Source: an uncultured Prevotella sp.
GTDB taxonomy: Bacteria > Bacteroidota > Bacteroidia > Bacteroidales > Bacteroidaceae
DNA length: 34,013 nt
Assembly: GCA_944320255.1 (NCBI GenBank)
Contig: CALUGU010000026.1
Coordinates: forward strand, 1-34,013
Reading direction: 5' to 3'
Shown here: piece by piece, positions 1 to 7,364 of the stretch
Position numbering within the stretch: position 1 is the first letter of the stretch
How the letters are laid out: each line of letters begins with the position of its first letter
Made by a program: the position numbers and the translations under genes
Notes under the pieces: model-generated
What the model saw: only the letters and a program-made list of their open reading frames with translations
What the model was told of the DNA's origin: nothing
Database searches by the model: none

Positions 1-405
1 GGCAACAAGGCCGACATCTGGTGGCTGCGCCAGCACCCGAAGGTGATGAACTTGCCGTTCGTTGACGGCATACGCCGCGCCGACCGCGACAACACCATCG
101 ACGTGTACATCAGCGAAGAGCACGACGACGTACTGGCCGAGGGCACTTGGCAGAAGTTCTTCAAGGAGAAGCCTGAAGTGCTGACGATGGCCGAAAAGAA
201 GGAATGGATAGCCAAGCTCTCTGGCGTAAGCCTCGGCAGCGACGCCTTCTTCCCCTTCGGCGACAACATCGAGCGTGCCCACAAGAGCGGCGTTGAGTAC
301 ATCGCCCAGGCCGGAGGTTCGGTGCGCGACGACAACGTGATAGAGACTTGCGACAAGTACGGCATCGCAATGGCCTTCACCGGCGTAAGGTTGTTCCACC
401 ATTGA
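1..405 (+). CDS. purH: PurH C-terminal fragment (AICAR transformylase / IMP cyclohydrolase)
   Basis: This is the 3' end of purH; the reading frame is open from base 1 and stops at TGA 403-405, leaving 134 codons. The enzyme catalyses the last two steps of de novo IMP synthesis: formylation of AICAR and ring closure. The visible part belongs to the AICAR transformylase domain. Diagnostic stretches are [17 protein letters not shown], the glycine-rich [15 protein letters not shown] and the C-terminal [12 protein letters not shown], which match the usual end of PurH. The N-terminal cyclohydrolase domain lies outside the window. No clear terminator follows; the next 320 bases carry a MITE-like repeat. 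Confidence 0.93.
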   Translation, partial: GNKADIWWLRQHPKVMNLPFVDGIRRADRDNTIDVYISEEHDDVLAEGTWQKFFKEKPEVLTMAEKKEWIAKLSGVSLGSDAFFPFGDNIERAHKSGVEYIAQAGGSVRDDNVIETCDKYGIAMAFTGVRLFHH

Positions 406-454
406 TGATTAAACACCCACCCCAAAGGGGCGTATCAAAATGTGTAAACATCCC

Positions 455-570
455 TTGTAGGGACATAATTTATTATGTCCGCACGCTCTGAAAGAGCGTT
501 TAAATGTCTGAATGTCAGCGTGATACGTTTCTTGCGAAACGTGCGGACATAATGAATTATGTCCCTACAA
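455..570. repeat. MITE-like inverted-repeat element, 116 bp
   Basis: Two 31-nt ends, 455-485 and 540-570, are reverse complements with one mismatch. Each end contains its own palindrome (GACATAAT...ATTATGTC). Inside are two short perfect hairpins, 483-499 (acgctct-gaa-agagcgt) and 525-542 (acgtttc-ttgc-gaaacgt). The whole unit could fold as a cruciform or a multi-stem RNA. There is no coding capacity. The layout fits a MITE or REP-type dispersed repeat; copy number cannot be judged from one window. The rest of the gap 406-727 holds only a small CCCTTCGGGAGG-type palindrome near 668-683. Confidence 0.75.
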
Positions 571-727
571 AGGCGATATTCCGATTTTTGATAAACTCTC
601 TTAAATCACTTTTGTGGGTATATGGGTAGTAACGGCGTGCCGTTGTCTACCTGCAATGGTGATTAAAGCCCTTCCCTTCGGGAGGTGTTGGGATAGGTGT
701 CACTTTTAACCCTCTTTATCGTACAAT

Positions 728-922
728 ATGGCAGACATCGACGACATCATAGCTGGCGGCGGCATAGTGTTCCGCCCGGCCAAGAAGAAGGACGACAACG
801 GCAGCGGCAAGGTGAAAACCAAGGCCAAGAAGAAGCAGTACATCACAGGGGCGCACGGCAGCGGGTCGGCCCGTCAGAAGGCGAAATACCGCGAACAGCG
901 CGCCAACAGGCGCAAGAAATAA
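728..922 (+). CDS. Small basic hypothetical protein, 64 aa
   Basis: A 64-residue protein beginning MADIDDIIAGGGIVF and ending in a strongly basic tail (ARQKAKYREQRANRRKK). The first 16 residues are acidic and hydrophobic and the rest is dominated by Lys, Arg, Gly and Gln, so the tail is probably disordered and could bind nucleic acid. I do not recognise a family. Third-position GC is high as in neighbouring real genes, and a strong hairpin with a T-run begins immediately after the stop codon; both argue that this is an expressed gene. The overlapping +2-frame reading of the same stretch has no such support. No promoter box is evident upstream. Confidence 0.65.
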   Translation: MADIDDIIAGGGIVFRPAKKKDDNGSGKVKTKAKKKQYITGAHGSGSARQKAKYREQRANRRKK

Positions 923-966
923 CGGCGCAAAGTCATGTCACGACGTGGCTTTGCACCGTTTTTTAT
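923..966 (+). terminator. Intrinsic terminator of the 64-aa gene
   Basis: Arms 923-939 and 942-958 pair over about 17 positions with one mismatch and two G-U pairs, followed by TTTTTTATT. It starts on the first base after the stop codon at 920-922. Confidence 0.8.
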
Positions 967-1449
967 TGTTGCATATCTGAGAATTTCATCTCTTTATTTG
1001 TCACTTGTTTTTGTGTTATTGGGTATTTTAGTATCGTTTGGATTGTTATTTGTTGTAAGTGAAACCGTCTTTGCATTTATGTTAATACCGTTTTGAAATA
1101 CCAATAACAGGCTTGTCATAATGATTGTTTTGGTCGCCATTTGTATAGAGAGTTTTTAGTTGAATTGTAAAACGTGCCTTTTCGCATCCCAAGATGTGCC
1201 CTTTTGCCTTGCGTTTTGCCGTCTTTCGCACGGTAAATGACGGTCTTTTGCAAGGCGGTTTGTAACGTCTTGACATTCAATGCTTTACGTCCGTGCCTGA
1301 AACCAGTGCAGTCACGCCCTGGATGAAGCCTTCGGCATAATGGCAAATATAGGTGTTTTCGGTGAAAAAACAATGCTTTTGCGTCGGCAAATCATATTGC
1401 GCCGGCGCGTTGGCGATATGTTTCTTAATCTTAAAAAAGCAAAGTGTTT
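967..1449. other. Gene-free gap with degenerate hairpin-word repeats
   Basis: No convincing gene. Bases 1170-1290 hold repeated words of the type cgtgccttttcgc, gcccttttgcc, gacggtcttttgc, followed by cttgacattcaatgcttta, the same vocabulary found in other intergenic gaps here (for example 9165-9250 and 33640-33800). Open frames on either strand have no codon bias or start signal and are treated as chance. Confidence 0.6.
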
Positions 1450-1480
1450 TTTGCCGTTAGCCTCTATTTTAGTAACTTTG
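1450..1480 (+). promoter_or_regulatory. Bacteroidetes-type promoter of the MepA-like gene
   Basis: A -33 TTTG at 1450-1453 and a -7 box TAACTTTG at 1473-1480 are separated by 19 nt, matching the Bacteroidetes primary-sigma consensus TTTG-N19-21-TAnnTTTG. The transcript would start near 1487, giving a leader of roughly 70 nt before the ATG at 1560. Confidence 0.75.
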
Positions 1481-1559
1481 CATAGATTTTTACGAGGGTT
1501 AACCTGGCAAATCGTCATCGGGCTGAAGCCTTTTCTTTAGCTTAACAAGGGCAAACTAT

Positions 1560-2891
1560 ATGCGCAACAGGGACAATTTCACATTTCTGACGTCCGCGCC
1601 GGCTCACAACGTGATACTTACGATGGCCGTTCCGACGATCATACGCATGCTCGTGACGAGCGTCTATAACATCGTGACGACGTTCTACGTCGGCCGTATC
1701 AGCACCCAGGCCACGGCCGCCGTCGGCATAGCGTTCTCCGTTATGTCCATCATCCAGGCCGTAGGGTTCACCTTCGGCCAAGGCTCCGGCAACTACATCT
1801 CGCGCGAACTGGGTGCGCAACGCCACGAGAACGCCTCGCGCATGGCCTCCACCGGCTTCTTCTGCGCCGTCGCCACGGGGCTTGCCATCTGCCTCGCAGG
1901 CCAGCTCCTGCTTGAGCCTTTGGCCCTGTTGCTCGGTTCCACGCCCACCATCTTGCCGTATGCTAAGCGTTACTTGTCGTTTATCTTCATGGCTGCGCCG
2001 TTCATGTGCGGCGCGTTGTGCCTTAACAATCAGATGCGTTTCCAAGGCAATGCGGCTTACGCCATGTTCGGAATACTTACCGGAGCGGTGATAAACGTTT
2101 TCCTTGCGCCGATACTTATATTCGTTTTTGGCATGGGCATAACGGGCGCAGGACTCTCAACTTTCGTCGGCGAAACGAGCAGTATGTTCGTGCTCTTGTG
2201 GATGACGCACAAGGGCGGCACCATACGCATACACCTGCGCAACTTCACTCCGCGCGCTGCTTATTTCAAGGAGATACTCGCCGGGGGCACGCCTTCGTTC
2301 ACCCGTCAGGGCATGGCCAGCGTGGGTGTGGCCATGCTCAACATCGCCGCCGGGGCGTTCGGCGACGCCGCCATCGCCGCCATGTCGATAGTCAGCCGCG
2401 TCACGTTCGTCATCTTCGCCGCCGTCATCGGTCTCGGCCAGGGTTTCCAGCCGCTCTGCGGCTTCTGTTACGGCGCGAAGCTCTACGCCAGGGTGCGCGA
2501 GGGCTACTGGTTCATAGTGCGTCTCGGCACGTCGTTCCTCGTCCTCTGCGCCGTGATGGGCTTCCTGTTCTCGTCAGACATCATAGCCATCTTCCGCCAC
2601 GACCCCGCCGTCATCGCCATAGGTCGCGTGGCCCTGCGTTGGCAGTTGGTTACGTTGCCCCTCGGCGCGGTGGTGATGTACACCAACATGATGATGCAGA
2701 CTATCCGCAAACCGTGGCAGGCCAACATCCTCGCCGCCTCGCGCAACGGCCTGTTCTTCATCCCCCTGATAATCATCCTGCCCCACGCCTTCGGCCTTCT
2801 CGGCGTAGAGATGTGCCAGGCTTGGGCCGACGTGCTCTCTTTCATGCTCGCAGTGCCCATAGCGGTGAGCGGGTTCAGGGCGCTGAAATAA
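1560..2891 (+). CDS. MATE family efflux transporter, MepA-like
   Basis: A 443-residue inner-membrane protein with about twelve hydrophobic segments, the usual size for the MATE family. These antiporters expel cationic drugs or metabolites in exchange for Na+ or H+. Signature stretches include MAVPTIIRMLVTSVYNIVTT near the N-terminus, followed by FYVGRI, and FTFGQGSGNYISRELGA; the second half repeats the fold with GQGFQPLCGFCYGAKLY. The early MAVPTIIRML...DTFYVG-like pattern resembles the MepA subfamily, so the substrate may be drug-like, but this cannot be read from sequence. It has its own promoter and ends in a strong shared hairpin with the convergent small gene. A second MATE gene at 21411-22721 is of the DinF type and only distantly similar. 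Confidence 0.9.
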   Translation: MRNRDNFTFLTSAPAHNVILTMAVPTIIRMLVTSVYNIVTTFYVGRISTQATAAVGIAFSVMSIIQAVGFTFGQGSGNYISRELGAQRHENASRMASTGFFCAVATGLAICLAGQLLLEPLALLLGSTPTILPYAKRYLSFIFMAAPFMCGALCLNNQMRFQGNAAYAMFGILTGAVINVFLAPILIFVFGMGITGAGLSTFVGETSSMFVLLWMTHKGGTIRIHLRNFTPRAAYFKEILAGGTPSFTRQGMASVGVAMLNIAAGAFGDAAIAAMSIVSRVTFVIFAAVIGLGQGFQPLCGFCYGAKLYARVREGYWFIVRLGTSFLVLCAVMGFLFSSDIIAIFRHDPAVIAIGRVALRWQLVTLPLGAVVMYTNMMMQTIRKPWQANILAASRNGLFFIPLIIILPHAFGLLGVEMCQAWADVLSFMLAVPIAVSGFRALK

Positions 2892-2898
2892 ATTAAAT

Positions 2899-2974
2899 GT
2901 GAAAAGCGAAAAGTGAAAAATCCGTATGCCTTGGTATTTTGAAGCATACGGATTTTTCACTTTTCGCTTTTCAC
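2899..2974. terminator. Bidirectional 31-bp hairpin between convergent genes
   Basis: Arms 2899-2929 and 2944-2974 are perfect 31-nt reverse complements with a 14-nt loop. The outer part is made of the repeated word gtgaaaa/gcgaaaa, giving A-runs on one side and T-runs on the other, so it can terminate transcripts arriving from both the MATE gene and the small minus-strand gene. Confidence 0.75.
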
Positions 2975-2980
2975 TTAATG

Positions 2981-3214
2981 TTATTCAGTCATTCTTTTCT
3001 TTAGTTCCTCTTTGCGTAATTGCAGTTTCCTGAGTTCTTCAGCTTTAGCTTCTATCGCCTTGTCGATGCCTTCTTGCTCTATGAACTCACGGAAGTGCTG
3101 AAGCTCTTTGTAAGGAACGCCAGTGTTGATGATGTCGATAACGTCACTGATGAACTGTTTGTCATCGTCTGCAAGGTTCTCAACCTTTTCCTTTAAATCT
3201 TTTACCTTTACCAT
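2981..3214 (-). CDS. Small helical hypothetical protein, 77 aa
   Basis: The chosen start is the ATG at 3214 (MVKVKDLKEKVENLADDD), because an AGGAG ribosome site (complement at 3222-3226) lies 7 nt upstream; a longer frame opening at 3280 adds 22 residues but has no such site. The product is highly charged, predicted all-helical, with a Lys/Glu/Leu-rich C-terminal half (AEELRKLQLRKEELKKR) that could form a coiled coil. There is no membrane segment or signal peptide. I do not recognise the family; small proteins of this composition are sometimes antitoxins or adaptor proteins, but no partner toxin is adjacent. The gene sits alone between two inverted repeats built from the same gtgaaaa word. 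Confidence 0.7.
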   Translation of the reverse strand: MVKVKDLKEKVENLADDDKQFISDVIDIINTGVPYKELQHFREFIEQEGIDKAIEAKAEELRKLQLRKEELKKRMTE

Positions 3215-3298
3215 TGTTTTTCTCCTTTCGGTTGTTTTTTTACTATTAGGAGTTATGCAAATTGCGTGCCTGTATGCCATTTTGGCACAACAAAATTA

Positions 3299-3395
3299 AG
3301 TGAAAAGTGAAAAAATGAAAAGTGAAAAATCCATTTGTCTTTATGCTGTCAAAGGCGAATGGATTTTCCACTTTTCACTTTCCGCTTTTCTTTTT
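3299..3395. repeat. Imperfect inverted repeat of gtgaaaa words
   Basis: The left arm (about 3311-3338, tgaaaagtgaaaaatccattt) and right arm (about 3357-3392, aatggattttccacttttcac) are imperfect reverse complements. It lies just beyond the stop codon of the xylE-like gene and upstream of the small minus-strand gene, so it can serve as the transporter's terminator. Its word composition is the same as the repeat at 2899-2974. Confidence 0.65.
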
Positions 3396-3404
3396 TGCCT
3401 TAAT

Positions 3405-4874
3405 TTATTCCTTCTTCCAGAGCTTCGTCATGTCCTCAAGCGTCTTGCCTTTGGTTTCAGGCACAAGTCTCCAGACGAAGAGGGCGGCCAGCACACAGAT
3501 GGCCCCGTAGAGGGCGTAGGTGAACCAGTGCCCGAAATTCGGGTCGGCTGCCGTCTGCATATTGAACATCGGTACGAAAGAAGCACTCACAATCCAGTTG
3601 AATATCCACTGGAAGGCCACGGCTATGGCGACGGCCGCTCCACGTATGGTGTTCGGGAAGATTTCGGCTATGAGCACCCAGCATATCGGTCCCCATGACA
3701 TCATGAACGACGCGCTGTAGACCATGATGCTTATCATCGTGACAAGCTCCAGCCCCGCGTGGCCGAACGTCAGCGAGACACCGAACGCTCCGACGGCCAT
3801 ACCTATTGAGCCGGTGATGAGCAGCGGCTTGCGTCCCCATTTCTCAACGGTGAATATGGCCACGAGCGTGAAGAGGATGTTCACCACGCCCATGATGATA
3901 GTCTGCATCATGGGGTTCTCCATGCCCATGTCGCCGAAGATGCGCGGGGCGTAATAGAGCACGGCATTGATGCCGACGGCCTGTTGGAAGACGCTGAGCA
4001 TGATGCCAACGAAGATTACTAAGAAGCCGTAGGTTAACACGCGCTCGGTCTTCTCGCTGATGGTGTTCTTTATTTCGTCAAGGATGTTGCGCCCCTCAGC
4101 CTCGCCGTTTATCTTTGTCAGCACGGCAAGGGCCTTAGAGTCTTGTCCGGCCATGACGAGATAGCGCGGCGTTTCGGGCACGAAGCATATCAGGATGGCG
4201 AACAGCCCGGCCGGCACAGCCTCGCTGCCGAACATATAACGCCAGCCCGTAGATACCGTCCACGGGTCGTAACCGGGTACTAACCGGCTCATGCCCCGGC
4301 CTATCGACTCTATCACGGGGTTGGTGTGGTCGCCGAGGATGAGGAAGTTAACCATGTAAACGACCAACTGGCCGAAGATGATGGCAAACTGGTTCCATGA
4401 CACGAGGGTGCCGCGGATGTTAGACGGTGCCACCTCTGCGATGTACATCGGGCATATTGCAGACGCTAGACCGACGCCAACACCGCCTATTACGCGGTAG
4501 ATGTTGAAGGCTACGAGCAGCGAGTAGTTAGGCACACCGTGCTCGAAGAACAGAAATTCAGGTTCCATCGAGCCCAAGGCGGAGATGAAGAACATGATGC
4601 CTGCGAAGATTAGCGAACGCTTGCGTCCCCAGTTCGACGCCATGTAGCCCGACACTGCGCTGCCGATGATGCAGCCGATGAGTGCGCTGGCGCACGTGAA
4701 GCCGTGCCACGAGTCAGTGTAGGCGAAGTCTTCCGCACCGAGGAAGAAGGCCTGCAAGCCCTTTTCCGCCCCGGATATTACGGCGGTGTCATACCCGAAA
4801 AGCAGTCCGCCCAACACGGCAACAAGCACAATAGAGAATAGGTAGGCCTTGCTGCCCGATTGATTTTGGTTCAT
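3405..4874 (-). CDS. xylE: Sugar:H+ symporter, XylE-like (MFS sugar porter)
   Basis: A 489-residue inner-membrane transporter with twelve predicted membrane segments, the length of E. coli XylE. Sugar-porter motifs are all present: GGLLFGYDTAVISGA in segment 1, NWGRKRSL in loop 2-3, the PETPRYL motif after segment 6, QQAVGINAVLYYAPRIF in segment 7, KWGRKPLL in loop 8-9 and PETKGKTLEDM at the C-terminus. The QQ-GIN-YY cluster lines the sugar site in XylE and GLUT structures. It probably imports xylose or a related monosaccharide by proton symport, but substrate is inferred from family only. No sugar-catabolic gene is adjacent, so it appears to be a single-gene unit. Confidence 0.88.
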   Translation of the reverse strand: MNQNQSGSKAYLFSIVLVAVLGGLLFGYDTAVISGAEKGLQAFFLGAEDFAYTDSWHGFTCASALIGCIIGSAVSGYMASNWGRKRSLIFAGIMFFISALGSMEPEFLFFEHGVPNYSLLVAFNIYRVIGGVGVGLASAICPMYIAEVAPSNIRGTLVSWNQFAIIFGQLVVYMVNFLILGDHTNPVIESIGRGMSRLVPGYDPWTVSTGWRYMFGSEAVPAGLFAILICFVPETPRYLVMAGQDSKALAVLTKINGEAEGRNILDEIKNTISEKTERVLTYGFLVIFVGIMLSVFQQAVGINAVLYYAPRIFGDMGMENPMMQTIIMGVVNILFTLVAIFTVEKWGRKPLLITGSIGMAVGAFGVSLTFGHAGLELVTMISIMVYSASFMMSWGPICWVLIAEIFPNTIRGAAVAIAVAFQWIFNWIVSASFVPMFNMQTAADPNFGHWFTYALYGAICVLAALFVWRLVPETKGKTLEDMTKLWKKE

Positions 4875-5470
4875 GGTAAAGTTTTTTTAATTTATTGATT
4901 TGTTTTTAGTCCTTATTTATATATAACCCGTTTCCTTGCGTATTATTGTGCCTTGAAGGGTGATTTTCTTCCGGATGTCATATTGTCGCCGGTATGGTTG
5001 TTTTGCTTTCATATTGATTTGGCATGACGCTTTGAGGATGGGCTGTTTCAGAATAAAAAACGTTCGGGCGCAAATAACGCCGGTTCTCAGTGTGCAAACG
5101 TAAGTTTTTTAATTCCAATATGTTATGCAAATCAGCCCGTTTTTTGTGCAACGTTTGCGTCCCGTTGCGTTGCGAAACATGGCCTTTTGCAGGGCAAAAG
5201 GCCATGTTTCGCATTGTTGTTAGCTGCCATTCGGATGTGTGATGGTGGCCTTTCATTATGCCGAATGGTATGTGTGGTAATAAAAATGTATGCCATTCGT
5301 ATGAAAAATTAACTCTGATTAACCTGTAGGCCCTTTAAAAACGTCAGTTGGTTTACCTGTTTTGATAAGACTGCCGGTGCTTTTTAATATGACATATTGT
5401 AGTGTTTTACACCTGATTTGTTTGCAATATGTAATGCTTTGCTGCTTAAATGTGTGATGATTTATCCGTT
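4875..5470. other. Gene-free gap with one perfect 19-bp hairpin
   Basis: Arms 5172-5190 and 5194-5212 (gcgaaacatggccttttgc and its complement) pair perfectly with a 3-nt loop. Otherwise AT-rich with no promoter box I can assign and no believable gene on either strand. The hairpin belongs to the acggc/ttttgc-word family seen in other gaps. Confidence 0.7.
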
Positions 5471-5830
5471 TCACCGTTTTGTTTTCAACGAAAGCAGGTA
5501 GACGGTGACGCCTGCGGCTACGGCGGCTATCAGTGTTTTTAATGCCCAATGGTTGAGGATGAGAAAGAAACAGTGCAGCGAAGTGAGCCAAAGAAGCGTT
5601 AATGATACTATCTTCGCGCGTAATGGCATTGCACGGTTTTCGCGGAAATCACGGATGTAAGGGCCTAACCGCTTGTGCCCAAGCAGCCATTCGTAAGCAC
5701 GCGGAGAGCTGCGGAAGAACAGTGCGGCGGCCAGCAGGAGGAACGGTGTGGTAGGCAGCAGCGGCACGAAGATGCCGACAATTCCGCACGCCAGTGTCAG
5801 GCATCCCAGTATGAGAAGGACGTATTTCAT
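5471..5830 (-). CDS. DUF454 family inner-membrane protein (YbaN-like)
   Basis: A 119-residue protein with two N-terminal hydrophobic segments (VLLILGCLTLACGIVGIFVP, then TTPFLLLAAALFF) and two near the C-terminus (residues about 77-112). The block FVPLLPTTPFLLLAAALFFR followed by SSPRAYEWLLGHKRLGPYI and RAMPLRAKI is the hallmark of DUF454/YbaN. The biochemical role of the family is not known. A -7 box (TACTTTTG, complement at 5835-5842) lies only 4 nt from the ATG, so the mRNA may be leaderless or nearly so. Confidence 0.87.
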   Translation of the reverse strand: MKYVLLILGCLTLACGIVGIFVPLLPTTPFLLLAAALFFRSSPRAYEWLLGHKRLGPYIRDFRENRAMPLRAKIVSLTLLWLTSLHCFFLILNHWALKTLIAAVAAGVTVYLLSLKTKR

Positions 5831-5834
5831 GCCG

Positions 5835-5842
5835 CAAAAGTA
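5835..5842 (-). promoter_or_regulatory. -7 box TACTTTTG of the DUF454 gene
   Basis: The minus-strand TAnnTTTG match ends 4 nt before the ATG at 5830. No TTTG at the expected -33 distance was seen. If used, transcription would begin at or just inside the start codon. Confidence 0.5.
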
Positions 5843-5994
5843 AGGATAAATTGCATAAAACCGTGCTTCGGTGCTTGATTATGTTGGCAAAAAGTATTGT
5901 TTAGCAGTCGTGGCGACTCCGGTAGGCGATATGTAAAAAAGTGAAAAGCCTGCAAATATCCTGCTTTTTGTCATGTTATAAGGTGGATTTTTAG

Positions 5995-6002
5995 TAATTT
6001 TG
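5995..6002 (+). promoter_or_regulatory. -7 box TAATTTTG of the holB operon
   Basis: TAATTTTG matches TAnnTTTG and lies 24 nt before the ATG at 6027. A TTTG at 5967-5970 is present but the gap is 24 nt, longer than the usual 19-21. Confidence 0.6.
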
Positions 6003-6026
6003 CACCGAATTTTAGTAATTTGCGAG

Positions 6027-7166
6027 ATGAAATTCAGTGACGTCGTAGGACAGGAAGAGGCAAAGCAGAGGCTGCGGCAGATGGTGGCCGAGGAACGTGT
6101 GCCTCACGCCATGCTGCTCTGCGGGCCGCAGGGCAGCGGCAAGTTCGCCCTTGCTGCGGCTTTCGCCTCTTACCTCTTGTGCCGCGACCATGTGGCCGGC
6201 GACTCGTGCGGTAACTGTCCTCAATGCTCCATGACGGCGCGCTGGGCACATCCCGACCTTCACTTCTCTTACCCCGTGATCCGTCCCGCAGGCACCGGCT
6301 CGGAGCATAAGATGTCGAGCGAAGACTTTGCCTCGGAATGGCGCGGGCTGCTCTCGCAAGGCCCTTACTTCACTATGGACAAATGGCTCGCCGCTATGGG
6401 GGCCGCCAACCAACAGGCACTGATGGGTGTAGGGGAGAGCGACTTGCTGTTGCGGCGTCTCAGCCTGAAGTCAAGTCAGGGCGGCTACAAGGTGGTCGTG
6501 ATATGGCTGCCGGAAAGGATGAACGCCGAATGTGCCAACAAGATGCTCAAAATACTTGAGGAACCGCCCCGACAGACAGTTTTCATCATGGTATGCGAGG
6601 AGCCGGAGCGACTGCTCGACACCATACGCAGCCGCGCACAGCGCATAGACATACGACGTGTTGACGAAACGTCGATGGAGAACGCCCTCATAGAACGGCG
6701 CGGCATCGACCCCGACGCTGCTCACCGCATAGCCCGCGCGGCGGGCGGCAGCTGGCTCACCGCGCTTGAAGAGCTCGACGCCGACAATGAGAAGCGGCAG
6801 TTCTTCGATATGTTCGTCTCGCTGATGCGCCTCGCTTATATGCGCAAAATAAAAGACTTGCGCAAGTGGAGCGACGCGGCGGCCGCCCTCGGCCGCGAGA
6901 AGCAGCGGCGGATGTTGGCCTATTTCCTGCAGCTGGTGCGTGAGAATTTCATGTACAACTTTCACGACCCGCAGCTCTGTTACATGACGCGCGACGAGGA
7001 AAACTTCGCCCGCAATTTTGCTCCTTACATCAACGAGGCCAACGTCTTGGAAATGTCGGCCCTGATGAACCGCGCCATGCGCGACATCGGTCAGAACGCC
7101 AACGCCAAGATTGTGCTGTTCGATATGGCCACGAACATCATCGTCTCGCTGATAAGGAAGCCGTGA
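6027..7166 (+). CDS. holB: DNA polymerase III delta' subunit (clamp loader)
   Basis: A 379-residue AAA+ clamp-loader subunit that helps place the sliding clamp on DNA at the replication fork. The start at ATG 6027 gives MKFSDVVGQEEAKQRL, the normal N-terminus; a TTG at 6000 would add nine residues but overlaps the promoter box. Visible features are the Walker-A-like GPQGSGKFALA, a four-cysteine zinc module (LCRDH...CGNCPQC), the NKMLKILEEPP motif and an SRAQRIDIRR sensor region; all are standard for delta'/DnaX relatives. It is followed by ricT and gldH on the same strand. The holB-ricT(yaaT) adjacency is also known from Bacillus, which supports the assignment. Confidence 0.92.
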   Translation: MKFSDVVGQEEAKQRLRQMVAEERVPHAMLLCGPQGSGKFALAAAFASYLLCRDHVAGDSCGNCPQCSMTARWAHPDLHFSYPVIRPAGTGSEHKMSSEDFASEWRGLLSQGPYFTMDKWLAAMGAANQQALMGVGESDLLLRRLSLKSSQGGYKVVVIWLPERMNAECANKMLKILEEPPRQTVFIMVCEEPERLLDTIRSRAQRIDIRRVDETSMENALIERRGIDPDAAHRIARAAGGSWLTALEELDADNEKRQFFDMFVSLMRLAYMRKIKDLRKWSDAAAALGREKQRRMLAYFLQLVRENFMYNFHDPQLCYMTRDEENFARNFAPYINEANVLEMSALMNRAMRDIGQNANAKIVLFDMATNIIVSLIRKP

Positions 7167-7174
7167 AAGGTGAT

Positions 7175-7328
7175 AGCCCCCTCCCAACCTCCCCAAGGGG
7201 AGGAGCTCTATTTGCGGACAGTCCGGGATTTGGGGGCAAGTGAAAGCGGATAAGATGTAAAATAACAATACTCCCCACAAGCACCAACCAACCTTTCCCC
7301 TCCCCATTGGGGAGGCCGGGTGGGGGCT
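7175..7328. repeat. Pair of inverted CCTCCCCAAGGGGAGG-type repeats
   Basis: The copy at 7175-7203 (agccccctcccaacctcccc followed by aaggggagg) and an inverted copy at about 7299-7328 differ at only a few positions. Each copy is itself palindromic around ccccaAggggg-type cores. They enclose about 95 bp of AT-rich spacer. This is a dispersed REP-like element; here it sits inside an apparent holB-ricT operon, where it could form a stem in the mRNA. Confidence 0.7.
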
Positions 7329-7364
7329 TCTGAATGGGTGTGGGGATGCCAAATATATATCAAT

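Noticed and set aside
4978-5591. Two minus-strand open frames in the xylE-DUF454 gap
   Set aside because: One consists partly of a perfect hairpin and the other overlaps the DUF454 gene in another frame; neither has start signals or coding bias.
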